From Ahaetulla prasina (lineage: Eukaryota; Chordata; Lepidosauria; Squamata; Colubridae): a DNA stretch of 64,000 nt. The translations under genes and the position numbers were made by a program. Positions 22,918 to 33,569 of this stretch are shown here, one piece after another. Where the stretch lies: NCBI RefSeq assembly GCF_028640845.1, contig NC_080539.1, positions 368,051,233 through 368,115,232 on the forward strand, read 5' to 3'. Within the stretch, counting starts at the first letter, position 1, and each line of letters begins with the position of its first letter. The notes beneath the pieces were generated by a model that saw only the letters and a list, made by a program, of their open reading frames with translations, was not told where the DNA came from and searched no databases.

Positions 22918-24138
22918 TTACTGATATACAGTATAAACAGTAGAGACATTCAAATTTCTAGGTTCTACCACAGTGGTAGTCAACCTGGTCCCTACCGCCC
23001 ACTAGTGGGCGTTCCAGCTTTCATGGTGGGCGGTAGGGGTTTTGTCCGATACTGAAGCACTTTCCTTTTTTTTTAATTTAATTGACTTTTTAAAAAATAT
23101 TCATAGCATTATTTAAAAACATTTTCATTAGGTTTTCATAAAATTCCCCGTGACAATTTAAATTTCTGAAAATATACTATTTGTATCGCCCGCACATAAG
23201 TTTAGTTCACACTATGTAAGTGAACCTAAATGGCGCTATAGTGCGACCGCAAACAAAAGAGTCTCGTCCCAGAATAGCTCGTGCATCTCCCCCCACACTA
23301 CCCAGACAAGCAGAGCTGGTAGCCGGCGCCCTCCCCCCCGAACCCAATCCACGATGCGCGAGAGGCATGCGCAGACGACAATACATGGCGCATTACTGTG
23401 GAACCAGTGGGTGGTTAGAAAATTTTACTACTAACAGAGATACAAAAGTGGGCGGTAGGTATAAAAAGGTTGACTACCCCTGTTCTACCATATCACAAGC
23501 TCAAACTGCCCAAGGAGCTGCTGATCCAATTCTACAGAGGAATTATTGAGTCTGTCATTTGCACCTCTATAACTGTCTGGTTCGGTTCTGCAACCCAACA
23601 AGAAAAACACAGACTTCAGAGGATAATTAGAACTGCAGAAAAAATAATTGCTACCAACCTGCCTTCCATTGAGGACCTGTATACTGCACGAATCAAGAAG
23701 AGGGCCGTGAAAATATTTGCAGATCACTCGCATCCTGGACATAAACTGTTTCAACTCCTACCCTCAAAACGACGCTACAGAGCACTGCACACCAGAACAA
23801 CTAGACACAAGAACAGTTTTTTCCCGAAGGCCATCACTCTGCTAAACAAATAATTCCCTCAACACTGTCAGACTATTTACTGAATCTGCACTACTATTAA
23901 TCGTTTCATAGTTCCCATCACCAATCTCTTTCCACTTATGACTGTATGACTATAACTTGTTGCTGGCAATCCTTATGATTTATATTGATATATCGACCAT
24001 CAATTGTGTTGTAAATGTTGTACCTTGATGAACGTATCTTTTCTTTTATGTACACTGAGAGCATATGCACCAAGACAAATTCCTTGTGTGTCCAATCACA
24101 CTTGGCCAATAAAATAAATTCTATTCTATTCTATTCTA
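22918..24138 (+). mobile_element. LINE-S (L3/CR1-like), split by a hAT element
   Basis: Reads VETFKFLGST, is split at the next codons by the hAT element 22971-23482, and resumes at ISQ joined directly to the LPKELLIQFYRG region (internal deletion). The frame runs to ...KAITLLNK, then the 3' UTR and ATAAATTCTATTCTATTC tail. Confidence 0.85.
22971..23482. mobile_element. Family E hAT element (512 bp)
   Basis: CAGTGGTAGTCAACCTGG ... GGTTGACTACCCCTG inverted ends and a perfect 8-bp duplication TTCTACCA (22963-22970, 23483-23490). Inserted in the coding region of LINE-S. No transposase. Confidence 0.9.
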
Positions 24139-24297
24139 AAATGGACACCCAACATCAAAAACGTCATCAAAAAAGCACCACAAAGAATGTTCTTTTCTGC
24201 GCCAACCCAGAAAGCTCAAACTGCCCAAGGAGCTGCTGAACGAGTTCTACAGAGGAACTATTGAGTCTGTCATCTGCACCTCTATAACTGTCAGAAA
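24139..24297 (+). mobile_element. LINE-S internal fragment
   Basis: Codes for KWTPNIKNVIKKAPQRMFF, the segment missing from the preceding copy, then repeats the LLIQFYRG region and stops at ITVRKP. A second, 3'-truncated copy. Confidence 0.7.
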
Positions 24298-24299
24298 AC

Positions 24300-24478
24300 C
24301 TCAGGGAAAAAAAAGCCTCCGAAGTTCTGTTTGGGAGCTTTTTTTCTGAAGCTTCTTTCAGCCTCTGAAACCTCCGTTTGAGAAGCTGGACGGGGCTACA
24401 TTCAGAGTATAAGACGCACCCAGATTTTCACCTTCTTTTTTTGGGGGGGAAAAGGTGCGTCTCATACTCCAAAAAGTA
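24300..24478. mobile_element. Mariner-like MITE J, partial
   Basis: Contains AGTATAAGACGCACCCAGAT and the inverted end AAAGGTGCGTCTCATACTCC; the outer left terminus is lost. Fuller copy at 59674-60513. Confidence 0.6.
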
Positions 24479-24536
24479 TGGATATTTTAAAGTACGTTGA
24501 ACTATTACTCTTAATGTTGGTAGGCCGTCCAGAGCA

Positions 24537-24738
24537 CAGGTGGGTTCTACTTACCTTTACTATCGGTTTGCAATGGGGCCACGTGCACATACTTGCTTCG
24601 CTTGCCCACACCTGCGCGCTTCTGCACATGCGCAGAATCTTCCTGATGACGTCCAGGTCAGTGGGCGGAGCCTCCCGCCAGTTTTACTACCGGTTCTTGC
24701 AAAACGGTCCGAACCAGGGGCAACCCGCCACTGGTGCC
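24537..24738 (-). mobile_element. Family C hAT MITE
   Basis: GGTGGGTTCTACTTACC start and GGCAACCCGCCACTGG end, with ACTACCGGTTCTTGC inside. Target duplication not clear. Confidence 0.65.
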
Positions 24739-24740
24739 CC

Positions 24741-25227
24741 CCCAACAATCTGGGTCCTCTTTTTTTTTTTTTTAAATTGAAAAAGTTTTAAAAAAACAAA
24801 AACATTTTCCCCCCTTTTTTCCCCCCTCCCTCCCAGAAAACCCCCTTCCCCCCTCCCTTCCCCCCCCCAGGCTTCCCGGGTCAATCACAAGGTATTGTTA
24901 TACATAAACCAAACATAGAATAAAATTTTCCCTTCCAATCCAATTGACCTCATCCAAAGCTTTTCATCTCCCAACCCCCTCCCCATTACATAAAATAACT
25001 TCCTAATTATTCAAAGGCAATCTGATATTTCTTAATCTGATATCTGTTTTGTAGATAATCAATCCATTTTTTCCATTCAATTAAATATCTACAATCTGGG
25101 TCCTCATTTTACCTACTTTATAAAGGATGGAAGGCTGAGTCAACCTCGGGCCGGGCTTGAACCTGCAGTAATTGCAGGCTGCTGTGTTCTAATAACAGGC
25201 TTCTAACAGCCTGAGCTATTACGGCTG
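24741..25227 (-). mobile_element. SINE t1 interrupted by L1
   Basis: Minus-strand SINE (GCTCAGGCTGTTAGAAGCC ... ACCCAGATTGTTGGG) split by a 331-bp L1 3' end; the SINE's own 3' end is missing. Confidence 0.8.
24760..25090 (-). mobile_element. L1 LINE 3' end, 5' truncated
   Basis: Minus-strand frame ends LIEWKKWIDYLQNRYQIKK then QIAFE-stop, an L1 ORF2 C-terminus; then a G-rich 3' UTR and poly(A). Flanked by a 15-bp duplication ACAATCTGGGTCCTC (24745-24759, 25091-25105), classical target-primed insertion. Confidence 0.85.
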
Positions 25228-25535
25228 TCAGGCTGCGGACCTCCCCCCCAAAAAAAAGAAGAAGAAGAAGAGAATTGTTTCACAGTGCCAAAGGGAGGCA
25301 GAAAGATTTCCTGTCTGGGAAGCAAAACAATGTTTTGGTTTTCTCTGCTCTTTGAGTTGCACTGCAGATAATTTGAGTGATCAGAACAAAACAAAAAAAC
25401 AAAACAAAAGGTCCAGAAATGTAATACCTCCTTTTGCATCCCGCTTACTGTATGTCAGGCACACACCACTAAGAGGCAGTCAAGATACGCAGTGATTAAG
25501 AACCAAGTCCTCTGAGTTTTTCTCTTTACTTTTTT

Positions 25536-26150
25536 TTAAAATTTATTTATTTTGTCAAGTACATATTAGATAATATATATAAGTATAAGCATGAATTGAA
25601 TACATAAAGTGAATACAATTAAAGGGAACATTAGGACAGAGATGGTAGGCACACTGGTGTTCTTATGCACGCCCCTTGCAGACCTCTTAGGAATGGGGTG
25701 AGGTCAACAGTAGACAGTCTGTGGTTAAAGTTTTGGGGGTTTTGGGATGAGACCACAGAGTCTGGTAGTGCATTCCAGGCATTAAGAACTCTGTTACTGA
25801 AGTCATATTTTCTGCAATCGAGTTTGGAGCGGTTCACTTTAAGTTTGTATCTATTGTGTGCTCGTGTATTGTTGTGGTTGAAGCTGAAGTAGACCTTGAC
25901 AGGTAGGACATTGGAGCAGATGAGTTTATGAGCTATGCTCAAGTCACACCGAAGGCGGCATAGTTCTAAATTTTCTAAACCCAGAATTTCAAGTCTGGTG
26001 GCATAAGGTATTTTGTTGCGAGCAGAGGAGAGGAGGACTCTTCTCGTGAAATATCTCTGGACTCTCTCGATTGTATCAATGTCTGATATGCAGTGTGGGT
26101 TCCAAACAGATGAGCTGCATTCGAGAATTGGTCTAGCAATTCTCTTGCAG
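25536..26150 (-). mobile_element. LINE-F 3' portion
   Basis: Frame from about 26150 to 25640 encodes ARPILECSSSVWNPHCISD through NRVLNAWNALPDSVV and DLTPFLRG; the 3' tail is TTGACAAAATAAATAAATT-like. Nearly uninterrupted, so younger than the copy at 16.7 kb. Confidence 0.85.
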
Positions 26151-26275
26151 ACGAGAAGGAAGAAACTCTTGCAGACGAGAAGGAAGGAGAATGGCCCGTC
26201 TTTGGCGTTCTCATTTGTCTTCTGCATGTGTCATCTCTTGGTCTTGCTGCAACTCCACCATTCTTTCCTTCCATA

Positions 26276-26334
26276 GTTTTCGAAAACCTGTCACCAAGAA
26301 AGTCCAGTTGCCTCCTGAAAAAAGCACATTTGGG
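26276..26334. mobile_element. Foldback family D fragment
   Basis: AAAGTCCAGTTGCCTCCTGA and GAAAAAAGCACATTTGGGAC match one arm of the 1955-2120 element. Confidence 0.5.
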
Positions 26335-26342
26335 ACCCTCTG

Positions 26343-26597
26343 CAGTGGTGAAATTCATTTTTTTTTTACTACCGGTTTTGTGGGCGTGGCTTGGAAGGTG
26401 TGGTATGGCTTGGTGGGCGTGGCAGGGGAAGGATACTGCAAAATCTCCATTCCCACCTCACTCCTGGGGGAAAAATATTGCAAAATCTCCATTCCCACCC
26501 CATAGCCAGAGGTGGTATTTGCCAGTTCGCCAAACTACTCAAAATTTCTGCTACCGGTTCTCTAGAACCTGTCAGAACCTGCTGGATTTCACCCCTG
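26343..26597 (+). mobile_element. Family B hAT MITE, two 41-bp units
   Basis: CAGTGGTGAAATTC ... GGATTTCACCCCTG, perfect 8-bp duplication ACCCTCTG (26335-26342, 26598-26605). Holds two copies of the 41-bp unit. Confidence 0.9.
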
Positions 26598-26715
26598 ACC
26601 CTCTGTTGATACAGCCCAGGACTGTATTGGCTTTTTGGGCAGTTGGTGCAGACTGTTGGCTCATATTCCATTGATGGTCCAATTGGACACCCAGATCCAT
26701 GTCACTATGCTTTTG
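26598..26715 (-). mobile_element. CR1 internal fragment
   Basis: CTGTTGATACAGCCCAGGAC and TTGGCTCATATTCC match the CR1 segment seen at 55790-55860. Confidence 0.6.
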
Positions 26716-26801
26716 GATAGATGTGAGGCTTATTCATCTATATCTCAGAAGGCTTTGGAATTAGAATTTTGGAACAACTGGAATTTTACTTACAGATAGT
26801 T

Positions 26802-27894
26802 CAGTGGTAGTCAACCTGGTCCCCACCGCCCACTCATGGGCGTTCCAGCTTTCATGGTGGGCAGTAGGGGTTTTGTCCAATACTGAAGCTGTCGTGTCCC
26901 ACTCCCCACTCTGACGAACGAGTCAAGGAAGTCCGTAACAAATTTGGCAACGAAGCCTCTGCAGCTTGCCAAGTTCCTTCGAGGTTTATCAGGGCAGGCA
27001 GGAGTTCAAGTTGTGACTTCAGCGATAGGGTCCGGTATCAGCAAACTCAATACGACTTTGCTTGACTCAAGGTTGGAATGCCAAAAGCAGGACCTTTATA
27101 TAGGCTGTGGGGTGTGGCTCCATGACTCAGCATTTATCCAGGCCTGCCTCACCCCTCCTTCTGCTGACATCGCCTCTCAGATCTCCGGAAGCGAGGATCC
27201 TCCCACTTTGAATTGTCTTCAGCTGGATCTGCTGTCACTAATTCCAGCACCTAGCTGGCTTCCTGCTCACACGCTGTAGGAATGAAGTTTATTGGGCTTG
27301 TCCGTTCACTCCTGGAATCCTCTTCGGGCATGGGCCAGGACCGGGGGCTGGAGGCATGACAGGTTGATCATCTTCATTATCAGACTCGGAGTCTAATAAA
27401 AGGCCTGGTTGGAAATGGGAGGAGCCCGGCTGAGGAGAGGAGGGAGGATGAGTCACAACAGAAGCACTTTCTTTTTTTAAAAATTTAATTGACTTTAAAA
27501 AAAATTTTCATAGCATTATTTAAAAACATTTTCATTAGGTTTTCATAAAATTCCCCGTGACAATTTAAATTTTTGAAAATGAACTATTTTTATCGCCCGC
27601 GCATAAGTTTAGTTCACGTTACATAAGTGAAACTAAATGGCGCTATAGTGCGACCGCAAACAAAAGAGCCTTGTCCCAGAATAGCTCGCACATCTCGCCC
27701 CACACGACCCAGCTGTAACAGACAAACAGAGCTGGTAGCCGGCGCCCCCCCCAACCCAATCCACGATGTGCAAGAGGCATGGGCAGACGACGATACACGG
27801 CGGATTACTGTGGAACCAGTGGGCGGTTAGAAAATTTTACTACTGGCAGAGATACAAAAGTGGGCGGTAGGTATAAAAAGGCTGACTACCCCTA
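26802..27894. mobile_element. Family E hAT element with a solo LTR inside
   Basis: Same ends as the 22971 copy, perfect 8-bp duplication AGATAGTT (26794-26801, 27895-27902). Without the LTR it would be about 517 bp. Confidence 0.9.
26890..27460 (-). mobile_element. LTR-N solo LTR, copy 1
   Basis: 571 bp, TGT...ACA ends, perfect 5-bp duplication GAAGC (26885-26889, 27461-27465). On the minus strand: an acidic coding-like U3 with frameshifts, TGCTGAGTCAT (27122-27132), CCACACCCC (27109-27117), TATATAAAGG (27093-27102). No internal retroelement genes. Confidence 0.85.
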
Positions 27895-28038
27895 AGATAG
27901 TTTTTGATGTTTGACCACAATTGGGATTAAAATTCCCATTGCTCAGCAAGGCAGTTGTTAAGTAAGCCGCGGCCCAATTTATAATTTTGTTTTGCCATGG
28001 TTGTTAAGCAAACCACTTAACAACCGCTATTAAGTGAA

Positions 28039-28407
28039 GCAATGTCGGCTGGCGGCCCCCAGGGGGAGGGCCTTCTCTGTGGGGGCTCCCACCCTCTGGA
28101 ACGAACTTCCCCCTGGACTTCGGCAGCTGCCGGACCTTCGGACTTTCCGCCGAGAGCTGAAGACCTATTTGTTTGTTCGCGCAGGACTGGCATAGGATTT
28201 TAATAGGATTTTAATTAGTTTTAATGTTTTAACATTTTAAAATTTGGGGTTTTATTCTAAATGTTTTAATTCGGCCATTTGTATAATAAGTTTTTTAAAT
28301 TATGGTTTTATGTGTATACTGTTGTTGTTTCTTATTATGGCTGTAAACGCCCTGAGTCCTTCGGGAGAAGGGCGGTATAAAAATTTAATAAATAATAATA
28401 ATAAGAA
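28039..28407 (+). mobile_element. L2-like LINE 3' end
   Basis: Encodes AFSVGAPTLWNELP-type residues (GGGCTCCCACCCTCTGGAAC), then the 3' UTR ending GAGAAGGGCGGTATAAAAAT and AATAAT repeats. Confidence 0.8.
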
Positions 28408-28414
28408 GAAGAAG

Positions 28415-28478
28415 AATAGAATAGAATAGAATAGAATAGAATAGAATAGAATAGAATAGAATAGAATAGAATAGAATT
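28415..28478. repeat. (AATAG)n microsatellite at LINE-S 3' end
   Basis: About 13 AGAAT units contiguous with the LINE tail. Confidence 0.95.
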
Positions 28479-29848
28479 TTTATTGGCCAAGTGTGATTGG
28501 ACACACAAGGAATTTGTCTTGGTGTATATGCTCTCAGTGTACATAAAAGAAAAGATACGTTCATCAAGGTACAACATTTACAACACAATTGATGATCAAT
28601 ATATCAATATAAATCATAAGGATTGCCAGCAACAAGTTATAGTCATACAGTCATAAGTGGAAAGAGATTGGTGATGGGAACTATGAGAAGATTAATAGTA
28701 GTGCAGATTCAGTAAATAGTCTGACAGTGTTGAGGGAATTATTTGTTTAGCAGAGTGATGGCCTTCGGGAAAAAACTGTTCTTGTGTCTAGTTGTTCTGG
28801 TGTGCAGTGCTCTATAGCGTCGTTTTGATGGTAGGAGTTGAAACAGTTTATGTCCAGGATGTGAGGGATCTGTAAATATTTTCACAGCCCTCTTCTTGAT
28901 TCGTGCAGTATACAGGTCCTCAATGGAAGGCAGGTTGGTAGCAATTATTTTTTCTGCAGTTCTAATTATCCTCTGAAGTCTGTGTTTTTCTTGTTGGGTT
29001 GCAGAACCGAACCAGACAGTTATAGAGGTGCAAATGACAGACTCAATAATTCCTCGGTAGAATTGGATCAGCAGCTCCTTGGGCAGTTTGAGCTTACTGA
29101 GTTGGCGCAGAAAGAACATTCTTTGTTGTCCTTTTTTAATGATGTTTTTGATGTTAGCTGTCCATTTGAGATCTTGCGATATGATAGAACCCAGAAATTT
29201 GAAGGTTTCTACTGTTGATACTGTGTTGTCAAGTATTGTGAGAGGTGGAAGTATGGAAGGGTTTTTCCTAAAGTCTACCACCATTTCTACGGTTTTGAGT
29301 GTGTTCAGTTCCAGATTGTTTTGGTTGCACCACAAGGCTAGTCGTTCGACCTCTCGTCTATATGCGGATTCGTCATTGTCTCGAATGAGACCAATCACTG
29401 TTGTGTCATCTGCGAACTTCAGTAGCTTAACAGATGGATCATTGGAGATGCAGTCATTGGTATACAGAGAGAAGAGAAGTGGGGAGAGCACACAGCCTTG
29501 GGGGGCCCCTGTGCTAATTGCACAGGTATTTGATGTGATCTTGCTTAGCTTCACCTGCTGCTTCCTGTTTGTTAGGAAGCTTGTGATCCACTTACAAGTC
29601 TGTTCCGGTACCTGTAGCTGGTTTAGCTTAGTTAGAAGAATGTCTGGAATGATGGTATTGAATGCTGAACTAAAGTCTACAAAGAGGACTCTTACATAGG
29701 TCTTTGGAGACTCAAGATGTTGTAGGATGTAGTGCAGAGCCATATTAACAGCATCATCTGTTGATCTATTTGCTCGGTATGCAAATTGCAAGGGGTCTAA
29801 GAGCGGATCCGTGATGGTTTTCAGGAAGGAAAGCACTAGCCTTTCAAA
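28415..29848 (-). mobile_element. LINE-S 3' half with open RT frame
   Basis: Open frame 28739-29836 (365 codons) encodes the reverse-transcriptase part of an L3/CR1-like LINE: DFSSAFNTI, GAPQGCVLSPLLFS, the catalytic FADD box and a C-terminal region ending PKAITLLNK. No stops, so a young copy. The 3' UTR (28480-28738) is followed by (AATAG)n at 28415-28478. 5' truncated near 29848; the N-terminal endonuclease is missing, so the copy is not autonomous. Confidence 0.9.
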
Positions 29849-29864
29849 TCAGGTAATCGTAATC

Positions 29865-30120
29865 AGGTGGTCGGGAAGTAAAACTGGCTTCTCTCAACCA
29901 CTGCTTGTTGGAAGCCAGCTGGGAAAGTGGCCGATGGCAACCATGCAACCCTGGGATGTGGCAACCTACATAAAGACATGCCAGCTGCCCAAGTGCCCGA
30001 ATTTTGATTAGATTGAGAGCTGCAACACTCAAAAATGTAAGGAAGACTGGTTGCAAGTCGCAATGCCATTGTAACTTTAAACGGTTGCTAAAGGAATGGT
30101 TATAAACGGAGGACCACCTG
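29865..30120 (-). mobile_element. Family A-like MITE fragment
   Basis: The right half (GTAACTTTAAACGGTTGCTA ... GGAGGACCACCTGT) matches family A; the left half is diverged and includes a short inverted stretch around TTCCCGACCACCTGATTACG. Confidence 0.5.
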
Positions 30121-30891
30121 TGCATGGAGTCCTCGACTTAAAGCCGCAGTTGAGCCCACCGTTTCTGTTGCTCAGTGAGTTTTACCCCCATTTTACGACC
30201 TTTCTCGCCACCATTGTTAAGCGAATCACGGCCGTTGCTACTAAGTTAGTTAACACGGTTGTTAAGTGCCTTCAGCTCCCCCACTGACTTTGCTTGTCAG
30301 AAGGTCGCAAAAGGGGATCACACGATCCCGGGACACTGCAACCGTCATAAATATGAGTCAGTGGTCAAGCATCTGAATTTTGATAGCGTGACCATGGGGA
30401 TGCTAAAAGAGTCATAAGTGTGAAAATCGGCCATGTCACTTTTTTCACAGTGGTGGTTGTAATTTTGAACGGTCACTAAATACATGATTGTAAGTCAAGA
30501 ACAAAAGGGATGTGGTGGCTTAGTGGCTAAGACGCTGAGCTTGTCGATCGAAAGGTCGGCAGTCCAGCGGTTCGAATCCCTAGTGCTGCCGTGTAACGGG
30601 GTGAGCTCCCGTCACTTGTCTCAGCTTCTGCCAACCTAGCAGTTTCGAAAGCATGTAAAAAATGCAAGTAGAAAAAATAGGGACCACCTTTGGTGGGATG
30701 GTAACAACATTCTGTGTGCCTTTGGCGTTGAGTCATGCCGGCCACATGACCACGGAAACATCTTCGGACAGCACTGGCTCTTCGGCTTTGAAACGGAGAT
30801 GAGCACCGCCCCCTAGAGTCGGGAACAACTAGCACGTATGTGCGAGGGGAACCTTTACCTTTACCTTTACCTTTAAGTCAAGAACAACCTG
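30121..30891 (-). mobile_element. Family A MITE with Sauria SINE inserted near its end
   Basis: GGAGTCCTCGACTTAAAGCC start; the terminal GTCAAGAACAACCTG and TA follow the SINE at 30888-30893. Confidence 0.75.
30505..30874 (+). mobile_element. Sauria SINE
   Basis: tRNA-related head with B box GGTTCGAATCC (30569-30579), the typical GCCAACCTAGCAGTTTCGAA body and ACCTTT repeats at the 3' end. Perfect 13-bp duplication AAGTCAAGAACAA (30492-30504, 30875-30887). Confidence 0.9.
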
Positions 30892-30893
30892 TA

Positions 30894-31594
30894 TTACGTT
30901 TGTACGCTGCTCGCATCGTGGCCAGGCTGCAGAGCAACCTAAGGGAGGCATCAAACGCAAAGCTGCCTACGACTGACCATCTGGGAAATATTCTCCTCAT
31001 ATCCTGGAATCTGCTGGCACTCCTCAAAAGCGATGCGCGGGCCTCCCCCTCCCCCCCCCCAAAAAGCCTCCTCCATCATCTTCTTTTGGTGCCAAGGTGG
31101 CCCCTCGGCTTGGGTGATCCATTTTTGGCCTCCGATTGAAAGTTCTGGAAACTGCCCATGAGCGAAGTGCTGGGAAATTTACCTTCCAGGGGTTAAGCTG
31201 GTTCCCAGAAGAGGGGAGGGCTGGATTAACTGGATTCGGCCGGAGAGGGTGCAAAACCGCCAGGAGGCAGGAGCCGGGCTGCAACGGCCGGCATATGTTG
31301 CATCTGAACAAGATACTGCCACACTCCCCCAACCCCCACCCTGCCTCCTGAGAGCCAGCCTGTCTGTCTCTTTCTGCAGGATATGGAGCCGGGACCAAAA
31401 AAAAAATAAAAAAAAAATCTCGCCAGGCAGCTGCCTCTGCAAAAACTGAAGCCGGCTTGTAGGGCGAGCTAACCTTGCAGGCTGCCTTGGAAGAACCAAG
31501 AGATGAAAAGTGTCCTTTGGCTCTAGAGTAGTGGATGAGCCTCCCTTCTAGGATAAAACTCCGGATGGACCGTGACACGTAATTTCCAGATTGC
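30894..31594. other. Unique GC-richer stretch
   Basis: No repeat recognised. A 233-codon minus-strand frame (31024-31725) crosses it but starts inside CR1 sequence and is low-complexity in places; I do not call it a gene. Confidence 0.4.
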
Positions 31595-31745
31595 AAAATA
31601 AGGAAGGGGCCTTGGAGGTCTTCTAATCCAACCCCCTGCTCAAGCAAGGAGACCCAAAACCATTCCAGATGAATGGCTGTCCCATGTCTTCTTAAAAACC
31701 TCCTGTGATGGAGCAGCCACAACATCTGGAGGAAGCCATTCCCCC
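31595..31745 (-). mobile_element. CR1 LINE 3' end fragment
   Basis: AAGGGGCCTTGGAGGTCTTC and ACATCTGGAGGAAGCCATTC; directly followed by a second CR1 copy. Confidence 0.75.
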
Positions 31746-31747
31746 GA

Positions 31748-32155
31748 AGGGACCTTGGAGGTCTTCTAGTCCAACCCCCTGCTTAGGCAGGAAACCCTAC
31801 ACTACTTCAAACAAATGGTTATCCAATCTCTTCTTAGAAGCTTCCATTGTTGGAGCATTCACAACTTCTGAAGGCAAGTTGTTCCACTGATTAATTGTTC
31901 TCCCTGTCAGGAAATTTCTCCTTAGTTCTAGGTTGCTTCTCTCCTTGATTAGTTTCCACCCATTGCTTCTTGTTCTACCCTCAGGTGCTTTGGAGAATAG
32001 CTTGACTCCCTCTTCTTTGGGGCAGCCCCTGAGATATTGGAAGACTGCTATCATGTCTCCCCTAGTCCTTCTTCTCATTAAACTAGACATACCCAAAACA
32101 TACGAAACCGATCTTCATATGTTTTAGCCTCCAGTCCCCTAATCATCTTTGTTGC
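31748..32155 (-). mobile_element. CR1 LINE 3' fragment
   Basis: Frame 31797-32096 encodes SSLMRRRTRGDMIAVFQYLR, SNGWKLIKERSNLELRRNF and QWNNLPSEVVNAP, the CR1 C-terminus, uninterrupted there. The 3' UTR abuts 31748. Confidence 0.85.
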
Positions 32156-32225
32156 TCAGTAAGATGGATTTTTATTTATTTTATTTGTTTAACTAATGTA
32201 GCTGTTGGGTGCCAGGTTTGCCTGT

Positions 32226-32256
32226 ACAGGTAGTCCTTGACTGACTGGCTGACTTA
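32226..32256 (+). mobile_element. Family A MITE terminus
   Basis: ACAGGTAGTCCTTGACTGAC only, then a SINE. Confidence 0.5.
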
Positions 32257-32259
32257 AGA

Positions 32260-32692
32260 GCTGTGGTGGCGCAGTGGTTAGAATGCAGTACTGCAGGCTA
32301 CTTCTACTGACTGCCGCCTGCTAGCAGTTCGGCAGGTCAATTCTCACCGGCTCAAGGTTGACTCAGCCTTCCATCCTTCCGAGGAGTGGTGGGTTGCCCC
32401 CGGTTTGGACCGGTTCACAAGAACCGGTAGTAAATGTGGCGGGAGGTCCTGCCCACCGACCCGGACGTCGTCAGGAATGCGAAGGCATGCGCAGAAGAGT
32501 GTGCGCATGAGCGAAGTGAGAGCACGCGCAGTCCCATTGCAAACCAGTAGTAAAGGTAAGTAGAACCCACCCCTGCTTCTGAGGTCAATCAAGTGAGGAC
32601 CCAGATTGTTGGGGGCCATAGAGGCTGACTGTATAAACCACTTAGAGAGGGCTGTAAAGCGGTTTATAAGTCTTAAGTGCTATTGCTAAGTG
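32260..32692 (+). mobile_element. SINE t2 interrupted by a hAT MITE
   Basis: GAGCTGTGGTGGCGCAGTGG head, CTCAAGGTTGACTCAGCCTT core, TAAGTGCTATTGCTAAGTGC end; split at 32384-32575. Confidence 0.8.
32384..32575. mobile_element. Family C hAT MITE
   Basis: GAGTGGTGGGTTGCC ... GTAGAACCCACCCCTG, 8-bp duplication CTTCCGAG/CTTCTGAG (32376-32383, 32576-32583). Confidence 0.8.
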
Positions 32693-32871
32693 CTACTTAC
32701 TTACTTATTTACTTATTTTGGAACATTTATATAGCTGCCTATTCGCTCAGCAGAGACTCTAGCTGGTGTACAAACAGTAAAAACACAAAATAGGAAAAAA
32801 AACTAAAAATAAAAAAAGATAAAAAACAATAATTCTCCACCCATCCATCCTGACCACAGCCCATGATTAAA

Positions 32872-33012
32872 TAGAATAGAATAGAATAGAATAGAATAGA
32901 ATAGAATTTTTTATTGGCCAAGTGTGATTGGACACACAAGGAATTTGTCTTGGTGCATATGCTCTTAGTGTACATAAAAGAAAAGATACCTTCATCAAGG
33001 TACAACACAAGG
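32872..33012 (-). mobile_element. LINE-S 3' end with (AATAG)n
   Basis: Seven AATAG units then the conserved TTTATTGGCCAAGTGTGATT 3' end; 5' truncated after about 110 bp. Confidence 0.85.
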
Positions 33013-33136
33013 AGATCGAAGACTTCCCGAAGGCGAGTATTCTTCTCCCTCACCCCCAAAACAAAGAGTAACAAAGCCCAGCGTCCTGGGCTGCAGGGAG
33101 CTCCTCTCCTCTTTCTCAACCTCAGCAACATTTAAT

Positions 33137-33275
33137 GAATAGAATAGAATAGAATAGAATAGAATAGAATAGAATAGAATAGAATAGAATAGAATAGAAT
33201 AGAATAGAATAGAATTTTATTGGCCAAGTGTGATTGGACACACAAGGAATTTGTCTTGGTGCATATGCTCTCAGT
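33137..33275 (-). mobile_element. LINE-S 3' end with (AATAG)n
   Basis: About 15 AATAG units (33137-33212) then about 63 bp of the same LINE 3' end; truncated at TGCTCTCAGTGA. The 125 bp between this and the previous copy show no known repeat. Confidence 0.85.
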
Positions 33276-33343
33276 GATTAAATATCATTTAATCAATGAT
33301 TAAATAAGCGATGGGCTTATGACTGCCAATGGGTCACTTAGCA

Positions 33344-33477
33344 CAGGGGTCTCCAACCTTGGCCACTTTAAGACTTGTGGACTTCAACTCCCAGAATCCT
33401 GGGAAAGCAAAGCTGGCTGAGGGTTTCTGGGAGTTGAAGTCCGCAAGTCTTAAAGTGGCCAAGGTTGGAGACCCTTG
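33344..33477. mobile_element. Family P palindromic hAT MITE
   Basis: CAGGGGTCTCCAACC arms; duplication ACTTAGCA/GCTTAGCA (33336-33343, 33478-33485). Confidence 0.85.
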
Positions 33478-33569
33478 GCTTAGCAGATGTTCAGACCTAA
33501 GACAGACAATCACACCCCCCCTCATAGAACGCTACTTGGGACCCAGTTTTGAAGTTGAGACGTCAGAAC

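Larger units (their letters stand above)
26792..28038 (-). mobile_element. Family A MITE carrying nested insertions
   Basis: TA then CAGATAGTT at 26792, resuming after the E element with TTTGATGTTTGACCACAATT and running to GCTATTAAGTGAAGC, where an L2-like LINE truncates it. Outermost of a three-level nest. Confidence 0.7.

Noticed and set aside
30569..30579. tRNA gene-like B box
   Set aside because: Part of a Sauria SINE, with no cloverleaf or genuine tRNA body.
31024..31725. 233-codon minus-strand frame
   Set aside because: Begins in CR1 sequence, contains homopolymer-derived runs and has no recognisable domain.
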